From assembly GCF_900187965.1 (NCBI RefSeq), contig NZ_FZNL01000016.1, forward strand, positions 62,001-126,000: 64,000 nucleotides of DNA. The letters are read 5' to 3'. Positions 44,962 through 53,554 of this stretch are shown one piece after another. The notes beneath the pieces are model-generated. The model worked only from the letters and a program-made list of their open reading frames with translations, did no database searches and was not told the origin of the DNA. Position 1 is the first letter of the stretch. Each line of letters begins with the position of its first letter. The DNA comes from Flavobacterium sp. ov086 (lineage in GTDB: Bacteria > Bacteroidota > Bacteroidia > Flavobacteriales > Flavobacteriaceae). Both the position numbers and the translations under genes were made by a program.

Positions 44962-45558
44962 TTATCGGTATACTTTCCTGTTTATGATCTTCAAAACACC
45001 TTTTTTTTCCAAAGCTTTTATGGTTCTAATTACTGTTTCGACTCGCAAGCCGGTTAAATCTCCAATTTGCTGTCTTGTAAAACTGATGAGGTAGCCGTTT
45101 TCGTCTTTTTTAAAATTAAAATAGGCAATTCCGTGATCGATTAATTTCAAAACACGATGTTCCGGTTCCTGTGTAGACATTTCGGCTGCCATAACCGATT
45201 TATAATACAAGCGTTGTGCTAGATTTTCGATGATTTTGATACTAATTGCAGCGTTTTCTTCCAGTAATTTCATAAAACTGCTTTTAGGAAGAAGCAGAAC
45301 TTCTGCATCTTCAACCGCAATGGCGTTAGCAGGATATTTTTGATTTAAAAACAAAGGCGGTTCTCCAAAAGACTGTTCTTTGTAAAAGATTCCTTGAATA
45401 AATTCGCGGGCATCGTCATTATAATTGCTCATTTTTACTTCACCGTAAACAATTTGATAATAATGTGTTGGCAGATTTCCCTCTTCAAAAATAATTTCGT
45501 TTTTAGCGAAAAATTTCTTCAGAGCGCCATATTTCTCCAATAAATCAATTGCAATCAT
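44962..45558 (-). CDS. Crp/Fnr family transcriptional regulator
   Basis: This 198-aa protein has an N-terminal cyclic-nucleotide-binding-like beta-barrel (FAKNEIIFEEGNLPTHYYQIVYGEVKM, FGEPPLF) and a C-terminal winged helix with recognition helix in TRQQIGDLTGLRVETVIRTIKAL. The four cysteines used by Fnr for an iron-sulfur cluster are absent, so its signal may be a small molecule or haem rather than a 4Fe-4S centre. It probably controls the downstream membrane protein/truncated globin pair. Confidence 0.92.
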   Translation of the reverse strand: MIAIDLLEKYGALKKFFAKNEIIFEEGNLPTHYYQIVYGEVKMSNYNDDAREFIQGIFYKEQSFGEPPLFLNQKYPANAIAVEDAEVLLLPKSSFMKLLEENAAISIKIIENLAQRLYYKSVMAAEMSTQEPEHRVLKLIDHGIAYFNFKKDENGYLISFTRQQIGDLTGLRVETVIRTIKALEKKGVLKIINRKVYR

Positions 45559-45591
45559 AATTTTGTTTCTTGGTTATCAAAAGAGATTACA

Positions 45592-45599
45592 CAAATATA
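45592..45599 (-). promoter_or_regulatory. Promoter -7 box of the Crp/Fnr regulator gene
   Basis: TATATTTG on the minus strand fits TAnnTTTG exactly and would start transcription about 30 bases before the ATG at 45558. There is no clear -33 TTG. Confidence 0.5.
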
Positions 45600-45651
45600 A
45601 TTATTCAAAATAGTTCTTCTACATTAAAAATCTTTTACTTTTACGCCGATT

Positions 45652-46380
45652 ATGCAGCAAAAATTACGCAATATACACCAGCAGATTTTAGAGGCTAAAA
45701 GAAATGGGCAAAAATTATTGGCTATACTTTTAGATCCGGATAAAATTGTCTGGGGAAATTTAGACCATTTATTACAGAAGATAAATCAATCTCCTGCAAC
45801 ACATATTTTTGTGGGAGGAAGTATTGTTGAATCAACGATCTTGGAAGATTTAATTGCACAATTAAAACAAAACACCAATTTGCCCGTTGTGATATTCCCG
45901 GGAAATCCGTCGCAGATTTCACCTCAGGCCGATGCTATTTTGTTCTTGTCTTTATTGTCTGGTCGCAATCCGGATTATTTAATAGAGTATCAGGTTCAGG
46001 CAGCACCAATTCTTAAAAAAACGAATCTCGAAGTTATTTCTACAGGTTATATTTTAATCGAAAGTGGCAATGAAACTGCCGTTGCAAGGGTTAGTAAAAC
46101 AAAACCGCTTAATCGAGAAGATTTTGATTTGGCTTTGGCAACTGCACAAGCCGGCGAAATGTTAGGAAATAAATTAATCTATCTCGAGGCTGGAAGCGGA
46201 GCAAAGAATGCCGTTCCGCTGGAAATGATACAGTTAATTGCTCAAAATATTAATATTCCTATAATTGTTGGAGGAGGAATTGTAGATTTGCACGGAATTC
46301 AAAATGCGTACAATGCCGGTGCTGATTTAGTAGTTATAGGAACTGCTTTTGAAAACAATAGTCATTTTTTTGAATCGTAA
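45652..46380 (+). CDS. Geranylgeranylglyceryl/heptaprenylglyceryl phosphate synthase family protein (PcrB-like)
   Basis: This 242-aa TIM-barrel prenyltransferase joins a polyprenyl chain to glycerol-1-phosphate. The signatures are LLAILLDPDKIVWG, THIFVGGSIVE, VVIFPGNPSQISPQADAILFLSLLSGRNP, LIYLEAGSGAKNAV and IIVGGGIVDLHGI. In Bacteroidota this family (group II GGGPS) occurs although the bacteria do not have archaeal-type membranes, and its product's fate is unclear. It stands 24 bases before pnuC in the same direction, so it may be in one transcript. Confidence 0.92.
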   Translation: MQQKLRNIHQQILEAKRNGQKLLAILLDPDKIVWGNLDHLLQKINQSPATHIFVGGSIVESTILEDLIAQLKQNTNLPVVIFPGNPSQISPQADAILFLSLLSGRNPDYLIEYQVQAAPILKKTNLEVISTGYILIESGNETAVARVSKTKPLNREDFDLALATAQAGEMLGNKLIYLEAGSGAKNAVPLEMIQLIAQNINIPIIVGGGIVDLHGIQNAYNAGADLVVIGTAFENNSHFFES

Positions 46381-46404
46381 TACAACAACCAAAACAAACC
46401 CAAA

Positions 46405-47028
46405 ATGATTGATTTTTTTCTCGATAGTTATAAAAACGCACCATTATGGCATATTGCTTTAGAATTTTTGGTTTTTGTTTGCGGAATATTGAGCGTTTGG
46501 TTTGCTAAAAAAGAAAATATTTGGGTATATCCTACAGGTTTAATCGCCACAGTAATATCCGTTTATCTACTATATGTCGCGGGATATATTGGGGATATGA
46601 TTATCAATGGGTATTTCTCGATTATGAGTATTTATGGCTGGTATGTTTGGGGAAAAGGCGGAACAACAGAGGATAATTTACCAATTACCCGCACGAATTT
46701 TAATGAAAAAATAATTGGAATCGTACTATTTATTGTTACTGTTTTTGTAGTTTTCGGAATTTATAAATTTTTTGATTACGAGATAAAAAAAGACAATTAT
46801 ATTGATATGATTTCGTCTGGAATATTTTTTGCAGGAATGTGGTATATGGCCAGAAAAAAAATCGAAAACTGGACACTTTGGATTATAGGTGATATTATTG
46901 TCGTGCCACTTTATGCTTATCGAGGCTTAGGGATGTTGTCACTTCAATATTTAATTTTTACAATTTTGGCTATTTCAGCTTATTTAGAATGGAGAAAGAT
47001 CTTAGACAGCAAAAAACAGCTATCATAA
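46405..47028 (+). CDS. pnuC: Nicotinamide riboside/mononucleotide transporter PnuC
   Basis: This 207-aa inner-membrane protein has seven predicted hydrophobic segments and PnuC features (ENIWVYPTGLIATVISVYLLY, YFSIMSIYGWYVWGKGG, WTLWIIGDIIVVPLYAYRGL). It imports nicotinamide riboside by facilitated diffusion, which needs phosphorylation inside the cell. The next gene, overlapping by 40 bases, encodes a kinase of the NadR type that would do this. Confidence 0.94.
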   Translation: MIDFFLDSYKNAPLWHIALEFLVFVCGILSVWFAKKENIWVYPTGLIATVISVYLLYVAGYIGDMIINGYFSIMSIYGWYVWGKGGTTEDNLPITRTNFNEKIIGIVLFIVTVFVVFGIYKFFDYEIKKDNYIDMISSGIFFAGMWYMARKKIENWTLWIIGDIIVVPLYAYRGLGMLSLQYLIFTILAISAYLEWRKILDSKKQLS

Positions 47029-49103
47029 AAATTGCTTTATTTGGTCCTGAAAGTACAGGAAAAACCACATTGGCAAAACAACTTGCAGAATACTATGAAA
47101 CCGAATGGGTTCCGGAATTTGCACGTGATTATTTACAAGAAAAATGGGAAGAGAATCAGCATATTTGTGTAGCTGATGATATGATGCCTATTGCATACGG
47201 ACAAGTTGCATTAGAAAATGAAAAGCTTACTACAGCAAACAAATATTTGTTTTGCGATACTAATTTAATGGTTACTAAGGTTTTTTCTGAAATGTATTAT
47301 GGTTTCTCAGATCCGTTATTACATGAAGCGGCCTTAGAGCATGAATACGATTTGTTTTTCCTTACAGATATTGATGTTCCTTGGGAAAAGGACGATATTA
47401 GAGATACTCCGGATGGTAGAGAAAGTGTGTTTTCGGTTTTTAAACAAACACTTATTAATACTAAAAAACCTTTTATAACACTTTCCGGAGATAAAGAATG
47501 TCGATTGGTAAAAGCTACAGCTATTATCAATGATTTAACTATGGCTAAAGAGCGTAATTTCACATCAGACGATTTCATTCAGATTTATGAGCATGGAATT
47601 CCGTTCCAGAATATAATCAAACAATTTAAGATTTTAAAGAAAGGAATTTTAAAAAGTAGTTTGATAAGTCCGGCAACTATTGGTAACGGAATTGTAGAAT
47701 TATTAAATGTGGATTTTGAAGAAAAAGCAGCTTTTTTTGACAGCCAGAGAGAGCATTTAAAATTAAATAAATTTGTTCCGGCTTCTGGTGCAGCAACAAG
47801 AATGTTTAAGTTTTTGAAATCATTTTTGAATGATTTCGAAGTTGAAAAAGAAACAATAAATGCTTATATCAACAGAAAAAAAGACAAAGAATTGCCAATT
47901 TTTATTGTTGCAATGGAGAAGTTTCCGTTTTTTGAAGCTATAGATAAGAAGCTAAAAGAGATTTATTCTGATTTTGAAACTTTAGATAGAAATTATAAAA
48001 ACTATTATTTTATAAAATTATTAATGTCTTCGGACTATTTTAATTTTGCTAATAAACCAAAAGCAGTTTTACCTTTTCATAAATACAATACACATATTGC
48101 AAACCCAATAGAGGAACATTTGAATGAGTGTGTGCATTATGCAACATCAAATCAAGTTTCTCACTTGCATTTTACTGTTTCTGAAATACATCAAAATTTA
48201 TTTGAAGAAGCTGTAGAATTGGTTAAAGATAAGGTAGAAGAACATTCAGAAACTAAAATTGATATTAGTTATTCTTATCAAAATAAAGCAACTGATTCTA
48301 TTACTATTGATTCAAAAAATAAACTTTTCAGAGATCAAAATGGAGATCTGGTTTTTAGACCGGGAGGGCATGGAGCATTGATTGAAAATTTGGGTAATCT
48401 TGATTCAGATGTTATTTTTATAAAGAATATTGACAATGTGATTCAAAATCATATTGAAGAAACTACATTATACAAGAAGGCTTTAGCCGGAATTTTAATA
48501 GAAAATCAACAAAGAGTATTTAATTATTTAAAAGCGATTGATAAGCAGGAAATAAAAGAAGATTCTTTAGTTGAAATTGTTAAGTTTTTGACCAAAAAGT
48601 TAAATATCGAAATTACAGAAGATTTTAATAAGTTTACTTTCGAAAACAAAATTGATAAAATTAAAGAATTGCTGGATAGGCCAATTCGCGTTTGCGGAAT
48701 GGTTAAAAATGAAGGAGAACCTGGCGGAGGCCCATTCTGGGTGATGAATGATCATGGCGTAGTAAGTCTTCAAATTGTAGAGAGCTCTCAAGTTGATATA
48801 GAAAGTAAAAAGCAACAAAAAGTTTTAGCTGAAGCTACACATTTCAATCCGGTAGATTTAGTTTGCGGGATTAGGAATTATAAAAACCAAAAGTTTGATT
48901 TACTACAATTTGTAGATCAAAATGCAGGTTTTATCGTAGAGAAAAATGTAGACGGCAAAACAGTAAAAAGCTACGAACTGCCAGGATTATGGAATGGTGC
49001 AATGGCAAACTGGCTGACTGTCTTTGTGGCCGTGCCATTGATTACTTTTAATCCCGTAAAAACTGTAAATGATTTATTAAAACCAGCACACCAGCCACAA
49101 TAA
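46989..49103 (+). CDS. NadR-like ribosylnicotinamide kinase fused to DUF4301
   Basis: This 704-aa fusion has residues 1-185 matching the NadR kinase domain: P-loop GPESTGKT (19-26), EWVPEFARDYL, CDTNLMVT and DIDVPWEKDDIRDTPDGRE. From about 190 onward it is DUF4301 (NFTSDDFIQIYEHGI start). DUF4301 contains FVPASGAATRM (262-272), FRPGGHGAL (456-464) and KNIDNV (479-484), resembling the signatures of sugar-nucleotide pyrophosphorylases. The kinase would phosphorylate nicotinamide riboside brought in by PnuC. The second half may be a nucleotidyltransferase, but no substrate is known. An ATG at the join suggests descent from two adjacent genes. Confidence 0.85.
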   Translation: MEKDLRQQKTAIIKIALFGPESTGKTTLAKQLAEYYETEWVPEFARDYLQEKWEENQHICVADDMMPIAYGQVALENEKLTTANKYLFCDTNLMVTKVFSEMYYGFSDPLLHEAALEHEYDLFFLTDIDVPWEKDDIRDTPDGRESVFSVFKQTLINTKKPFITLSGDKECRLVKATAIINDLTMAKERNFTSDDFIQIYEHGIPFQNIIKQFKILKKGILKSSLISPATIGNGIVELLNVDFEEKAAFFDSQREHLKLNKFVPASGAATRMFKFLKSFLNDFEVEKETINAYINRKKDKELPIFIVAMEKFPFFEAIDKKLKEIYSDFETLDRNYKNYYFIKLLMSSDYFNFANKPKAVLPFHKYNTHIANPIEEHLNECVHYATSNQVSHLHFTVSEIHQNLFEEAVELVKDKVEEHSETKIDISYSYQNKATDSITIDSKNKLFRDQNGDLVFRPGGHGALIENLGNLDSDVIFIKNIDNVIQNHIEETTLYKKALAGILIENQQRVFNYLKAIDKQEIKEDSLVEIVKFLTKKLNIEITEDFNKFTFENKIDKIKELLDRPIRVCGMVKNEGEPGGGPFWVMNDHGVVSLQIVESSQVDIESKKQQKVLAEATHFNPVDLVCGIRNYKNQKFDLLQFVDQNAGFIVEKNVDGKTVKSYELPGLWNGAMANWLTVFVAVPLITFNPVKTVNDLLKPAHQPQ

Positions 49104-49507
49104 TGGATATAGATAAAATTATATCAGAGTTAAGTTTTAAGGCTGTTAGAAGTAGTGGTGCCGGTGGACAAAACGTGAATAAAGTTTCGTCAAAGGTAGT
49201 TTTGACTTTTGATTTAAATACTTCTCAGGCTTTATCTGATGAGGAAAAATTACTTTTGTACACTAATATTGCATCACGATTAACAACTGAAAACATTCTG
49301 ATTTTAAATTGTGACGAAGACAGAAGTCAGCTTAAAAACAAAGAAATTGTTATAAAAAGATTCCTTGAAATCATCAAAAAGGGATTGTTTGTCCCTAAAA
49401 TTCGTAAAGCTACTAAGATTCCGAAATCGGTAATTAAAAAACGAATTAAGGATAAAAAGAATATTTCTGAAATAAAGCAATCCCGCAGAAAACCAAACCT
49501 AGATTAA
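49103..49507 (+). CDS. arfB: ArfB-like peptide chain release factor homologue
   Basis: This 134-aa protein has the GGQ motif of release factors (RSSGAGGQNVNKVSSKVVL, at about 17-35) and a lysine/arginine-rich C-terminal tail (KSVIKKRIKDKKN, SRRKPNLD) like that of ArfB/YaeJ, which inserts into the mRNA tunnel of stalled ribosomes. It would free ribosomes stalled without a stop codon. The codon-recognition domain of true release factors is absent. Its ATG shares one base with the stop codon of the preceding gene (TAATG), so the genes are coupled. Confidence 0.92.
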   Translation: MDIDKIISELSFKAVRSSGAGGQNVNKVSSKVVLTFDLNTSQALSDEEKLLLYTNIASRLTTENILILNCDEDRSQLKNKEIVIKRFLEIIKKGLFVPKIRKATKIPKSVIKKRIKDKKNISEIKQSRRKPNLD

Positions 49508-49581
49508 AATCTTAATTCCGAATAAAATCCAATTTATAGTTTTTGAATTTAATCTCAATCTGTAATTTTTGGAATTTGGAA

Positions 49582-49613
49582 TTTGATTTTTGGAATTTTT
49601 AACTTTACATTTG
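49582..49613 (+). promoter_or_regulatory. Promoter of the thiamine-regulated TonB receptor
   Basis: TTTG at 49582-49585 and TACATTTG at 49606-49613 are spaced by 20 bases and fit the Bacteroidota sigma consensus. Transcription would start near 49618, directly at the 5' edge of the TPP aptamer. Confidence 0.75.
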
Positions 49614-49614
49614 C

Positions 49615-49700
49615 ATTGTCTCAAAGGGGTGCTCTAAATAACGAGCTGAGATCATACCCAAAGAACCTGAGCAAGTAATGTTGCTAAGGGAAAAAACGAC
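49615..49700 (+). ncRNA. TPP riboswitch (THI element)
   Basis: The conserved THI-box blocks occur in order: GGGGTGC, GCTGAGAT, ATACCC, GAACCTGA, CAAGTAATG and AAGGGA. GCTC/GAGC forms P3 and GGGGT/ATACCC forms P2. It stands before a TonB-dependent receptor gene, so high thiamine pyrophosphate should lower receptor production. AAAGGGG (49623-49629) can also pair with CCCCTTT (49765-49771) near the start codon, which would break P2 and offers a possible switching partner. Confidence 0.96.
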
Positions 49701-49790
49701 AAATTTAGTGTATACACTATACTTTGTTGTGAAACATTTACTAATTTAACAAAAAGAATAATTCCCCCTTTTATTCGTAATTTTTTACGG

Positions 49791-51983
49791 ATGAAAACTA
49801 TTTTAAAAGGTGCTTTTATAGGTGCTGAGGTTCAAAGGTACAAAAGTACAAAGGCGAAAAAACACAAAACGTTTTTCCTAATTCTATTCTCTTTCTTCTA
49901 TTCTCTTTCTTCCATTTCACAAGAGCAGGATTCTACTAAGGTCAATAAACTTGATGATGTGTTGGTTTCAGCAGTTCGTGTTACTACCAAAACGCCTGTA
50001 AGTTTTAGCAATATGGATAAAAAAGACATTAAATATAGAAATCTGGGTCAGGATATTCCAATTTTAATGAACTATTTGCCATCAGTTGTAACGACTTCGG
50101 ATGCGGGAAATGGTTTTGGTTATACCGGAATCAGAGTGCGTGGTAGTGATGCAACAAGAGTAAATGTGACTATAAACGGAATTCCATATAACGACGCTGA
50201 AAGTCAAGGAACTTTTTGGGTGAATATGCCGGATTTTGCTTCTTCTGTAGAGAGTTTACAATTACAGCGCGGTGTTGGAACTTCTACAAATGGTGCCGCT
50301 GCTTTTGGAGCAAGTTTGAACATGCTAACAGATAATTATGCTTCTAAACCAACTGGAGAAATATCGAGTTCCTACGGAAGTTTTAATTCAAACAAAAATA
50401 CAGTAAAATTCAGCACAGGTTTATTAAATGATCATTTTGAATTAGCGGGACGTTTGTCTACCCTTAAATCTGATGGTTATATAGATCGTGCAAGTTCTGA
50501 TCTAAAATCATATTTTCTTCAGGGAACTTATATCGGAAAAACAACCTTGATTAAAGCATTGGTTTTTGGAGGAACAGAAAAAACATACCAATCCTGGAAC
50601 GGAATTGACGCTGAGACATTAAATTCAGATCGTACTTATAATTCGGCAGGGAAGTATAAAGACGAGGCAGGAAATGTTCATTTCTATAATAACGAAACTG
50701 ATAATTACCAACAAGATCATTATCAATTGCATTGGAATGAGTCTTTTTCAGATAAATGGAGTACGAACTTAGCTTTACATTATACAAAAGGAAAAGGTTA
50801 TTACGAAAATTACAAGTATAATGAGCCAGTTGAAGGATATGGACCAATTAAGCCAACTAAAATGGTAGAGAATGACTTGGGAGAATTAGTTCCGGGAACT
50901 GATCTAATTCGTCAGAAATGGTTGGACAATGATTTTTACGGAACAACTTTTTCTGTGAAATATAAAGACGAAAAATTTGATGCGATCCTTGGCGGAGGAT
51001 GGAATAAATATGAAGGAGACCATTATGGTAAAGTAATTTGGGCAAGATATTCTGACCAGTCTGAATTGGGAGATCATTATTATGATGATTTCTCAACCAA
51101 AACTGATGGTAATGTTTTTGCGAAAGCAAACTATCAATTCACTGAAAAACTGAGTTTCTATGGTGATTTACAATATCGAAATGTAAAATATAAAGCTAAT
51201 AGCGCAGAAACGGGTGTGGTTGATGATAATTTTAATTTCTTTAATCCGAAAGCAGGTTTAAACTACGAGATCAATCAAAAAAGTACCTTATACTTTTCGT
51301 ACGCAAGAGCGAATCGTGAACCAAACAGAACAGATTACGAAGGCGGACATGCAAAACCGGAGAAGTTAAATGATTTTGAATTAGGCTGGAGATTCAATTC
51401 TGAGAAATTTCAATTGACTTCAAACGTGTATTATATGGGATACAGAGATCAATTGATTTTAACAGGAAGACTTGATGATGTTGGATCTCCAATACGTGCC
51501 AATACTGAAAAAAGTTATAGATTAGGATTAGAAGTTGATGCTACAATAAAGCTTTCAAAAAAATTTATTCTAAGACCTAATTTTACTTTAAGCAGTAATA
51601 AAAATGTTGATTTAGCAGTAGAAGGTCAGTATTACGGAACAACAAATATTGCGTATTCACCATCGGTTATTGCCGGAAACATTATTGTTTACAGCCCAAT
51701 TGAAAGTTTACATCTTTCTTTGTTGCAAAAATATGTTGGAGAACAATATATGAATAATATTGAATTGCCTGCCGCAAAACTAGCAGACTATTTTGTAAAT
51801 GATTTGAATGTTTCTTATGAAATTAAGCCGAAATCAATCTTTAAATCAATTATGATTACTGGTTTAGTAAATAATATTCTGGACAAAAAGTATGTTTCAA
51901 ACGGATATATGTGGGATGTTTACCCATATTATTATCCTCAGGCGGGAATTAATTTCCTTGCCGGATTGACTTTGAAATTCTAG
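49791..51983 (+). CDS. TPP-riboswitch-controlled TonB-dependent receptor (probable thiamine uptake)
   Basis: This 730-aa outer-membrane receptor has a plug domain (LDDVLVSAVRVTTKTP, GIRVRGSDATRVNVTINGIPYND, GAAAFGASLNML) and a C-terminal barrel ending in LLAGLTLKF-like strands (INFLAGLTLKF). The TPP riboswitch upstream implies transport of thiamine or a precursor. The only ATG places about 28 unusual residues (VQRYKSTKAKKHK) before the hydrophobic signal core FFLILFSFFYSLSSIS. These residues are encoded by an AGGTTCAAAGGT-type repeat. Substrate assignment is inferred from the riboswitch. Confidence 0.9.
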   Translation: MKTILKGAFIGAEVQRYKSTKAKKHKTFFLILFSFFYSLSSISQEQDSTKVNKLDDVLVSAVRVTTKTPVSFSNMDKKDIKYRNLGQDIPILMNYLPSVVTTSDAGNGFGYTGIRVRGSDATRVNVTINGIPYNDAESQGTFWVNMPDFASSVESLQLQRGVGTSTNGAAAFGASLNMLTDNYASKPTGEISSSYGSFNSNKNTVKFSTGLLNDHFELAGRLSTLKSDGYIDRASSDLKSYFLQGTYIGKTTLIKALVFGGTEKTYQSWNGIDAETLNSDRTYNSAGKYKDEAGNVHFYNNETDNYQQDHYQLHWNESFSDKWSTNLALHYTKGKGYYENYKYNEPVEGYGPIKPTKMVENDLGELVPGTDLIRQKWLDNDFYGTTFSVKYKDEKFDAILGGGWNKYEGDHYGKVIWARYSDQSELGDHYYDDFSTKTDGNVFAKANYQFTEKLSFYGDLQYRNVKYKANSAETGVVDDNFNFFNPKAGLNYEINQKSTLYFSYARANREPNRTDYEGGHAKPEKLNDFELGWRFNSEKFQLTSNVYYMGYRDQLILTGRLDDVGSPIRANTEKSYRLGLEVDATIKLSKKFILRPNFTLSSNKNVDLAVEGQYYGTTNIAYSPSVIAGNIIVYSPIESLHLSLLQKYVGEQYMNNIELPAAKLADYFVNDLNVSYEIKPKSIFKSIMITGLVNNILDKKYVSNGYMWDVYPYYYPQAGINFLAGLTLKF

Positions 51984-51997
51984 AGGATTTCTGGAAA

Positions 51998-52038
51998 ATA
52001 AAAAAGCCTGAAGATTTTAAATTTTCAGGCTTTTTTTT
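51998..52038. terminator. Bidirectional terminator after the TonB receptor
   Basis: AAAAAGCCTGAA pairs with TTCAGGCTTTTT, flanked by A-run and T-run, between the convergent receptor gene and the lipoprotein gene at 52041. It can serve both. Confidence 0.9.
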
Positions 52039-52040
52039 GT

Positions 52041-52454
52041 TTAGTTGTAAACGCGAATTACAGTTCCTATAACTTCAACACGATATTGTTTCAGTGGATA
52101 TTCTTTGCCGCCAAGTCCGGTAAATAAACTGTAAGACGATTTATCACAAGAACAAACGGCATTTATACCATCTATTGTCATAGCGGTACATGCTGTTATG
52201 GCTTGATTTGGACAAGCAGCATCAAATGCATTATAGCCGCTTCCGGCATTAAAAATAATAACACCTTTTGCTCCATAGTTAGGAATGATGACAGCATTGC
52301 TCGGAAATTTAAGATTTGAATAAGCCGGCAGATTCATATCTACAGACAAATTAATAGAATAACTAGGGATATTAGGATTTTTATTGCTTTTGTTATTATC
52401 GCTACAAGAGAAAAGTACAGAAACAAATACGATTATGAGCCAGATTTTTTTCAT
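52041..52454 (-). CDS. Rieske-like lipoprotein lacking histidine ligands
   Basis: This 137-aa lipoprotein has a lipobox VLFSC (cysteine 17). The C-terminal half resembles a Rieske 2Fe-2S domain (YNAFDAACPN and, later, NAVCSCDKSSYSLFTG, with a final YRVEVIGTVIRVYN), but the two histidines of the CxH and CxxH motifs are replaced by Asn and Asp. Two cysteines are kept. It probably cannot hold a normal Rieske cluster. The function is unknown. It stands alone between the TonB receptor and greA. Confidence 0.7.
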   Translation of the reverse strand: MKKIWLIIVFVSVLFSCSDNNKSNKNPNIPSYSINLSVDMNLPAYSNLKFPSNAVIIPNYGAKGVIIFNAGSGYNAFDAACPNQAITACTAMTIDGINAVCSCDKSSYSLFTGLGGKEYPLKQYRVEVIGTVIRVYN

Positions 52455-52528
52455 TATTTTAATAAGAATTAGTGAAACAAAAATAAATTATTTAGGTTTG
52501 AAATTTATATGATTAACATATAATTATG

Positions 52529-52588
52529 TACTATTAAAAATAATAGTATATTTGTAATACAAAATCCCGTCCCGATGGGATTTTTTGT
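52529..52588 (+). promoter_or_regulatory. greA promoter with palindrome and leader hairpin
   Basis: TATATTTG at 52547-52554 is a -7 box. A palindrome TACTATTA-N4-TAATAGTA (52529-52548) overlaps the spacer region and could be an operator. The transcript would begin near 52559, and the first leader bases then form a hairpin ATCCC/GGGAT (52564-52581) with an extended stem, followed by TTTTTTGT. This looks like an intrinsic terminator placed between the promoter and greA. Confidence 0.6.
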
Positions 52589-52609
52589 ATTTATATAAAC
52601 GATGAAGTT

Positions 52610-53086
52610 ATGAGTAAAGTATCTTATTATACCGCAGAAGGATTAAAAAAGTTGAAAGATGAGTTGGAGCATTTAAAAAGTGTAATGCGTCCTAAGGCAT
52701 CTCAAGATATAGCAGAAGCAAGAGATAAAGGTGATTTATCTGAAAACGCCGAATATGATGCAGCAAAAGAAGCGCAAGGTTTGTTAGAAATGAGAATTAA
52801 TAAACTGGAAGAAGTGTATTCTAATGCGAGATTAATTGATGAATCACAATTAGATGTTTCAAAAGCATTGGTGCTTTCTAATGTAAAAATTAAGAATCAA
52901 AGCAACGGAATGGAAATGAAATATACACTTGTTGCCGAAAGTGAAGCTGACTTGAAAACTGGAAAAATCTCAGTAACTTCTCCTATTGGAAAAGGCTTAC
53001 TTGGAAAATCAGTTGGTGAAGTTGCAGAAATCACAGTGCCAAACGGAGTTTTGAAATTCGAAATATTAGAAATCACAAGAGACTAA
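52610..53086 (+). CDS. greA: Transcription elongation factor GreA
   Basis: This 158-aa factor rescues backtracked RNA polymerase. The N-terminal coiled coil (LKKLKDELEHLKSVMRPKASQDIAEARDKGDLSENAEYDAAKEAQ) carries the catalytic acidic residues at its tip (DLSENAEYD). The C-terminal FKBP-like domain has the SPIGKGLLGKSVGEVAEITVPNG signature. An ATG 8 bases upstream opens a three-codon frame (M-K-L) whose TGA overlaps the greA ATG, so translation may be coupled to this tiny leader frame. Confidence 0.97.
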   Translation: MSKVSYYTAEGLKKLKDELEHLKSVMRPKASQDIAEARDKGDLSENAEYDAAKEAQGLLEMRINKLEEVYSNARLIDESQLDVSKALVLSNVKIKNQSNGMEMKYTLVAESEADLKTGKISVTSPIGKGLLGKSVGEVAEITVPNGVLKFEILEITRD

Positions 53087-53161
53087 GTTTTTTAATGTTT
53101 AACCGTTTATTTGTTTAATCGGTTAAGAAACTAAACGATTCACCAAATTAACGATTACACA

Positions 53162-53548
53162 ATGAGCATATTTACCAAAATAGTAAACGGAGAAATTCCT
53201 TCTTATAAAATTGCTGAAGACGATAATTATTTGGCTTTTTTAGACGTAAATCCAAATGCTAAAGGACACACACTTTGTATTCCAAAACAAGAAATCAATA
53301 AGATTTTTGATATGGAAGATGAATTGTATTTAGGGTTAATGAAGTTTTCTAAGAAAATTGCAATTGCTTTAGAGAAAACAGTTTCTTGCAAAAGAGTAGG
53401 AATGGCAGTTGTTGGATTAGAAGTTCCTCATGCACACGTTCATTTGATTCCGTTAAACGAAATGGATGAAATGCGTTTTCATAATAAAGTATCGCTTTCT
53501 AAAGAAGAATTTGAGGCTTTGGCGAAAAGTATTCAGGCGAATTTGTAA
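53162..53548 (+). CDS. HIT family nucleotide-binding protein
   Basis: This 128-aa protein carries the histidine triad PHAHVHLIPL, with His90, His92 and His94, and the N-terminal IFTKIVNGEIPSYKI. It hydrolyses or transfers nucleotidyl groups, e.g. from AMP-lysine or ADP-like compounds. It lies 75 bases after greA on the same strand and may share its transcript. Confidence 0.93.
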   Translation: MSIFTKIVNGEIPSYKIAEDDNYLAFLDVNPNAKGHTLCIPKQEINKIFDMEDELYLGLMKFSKKIAIALEKTVSCKRVGMAVVGLEVPHAHVHLIPLNEMDEMRFHNKVSLSKEEFEALAKSIQANL

Positions 53549-53554
53549 AGCCTA

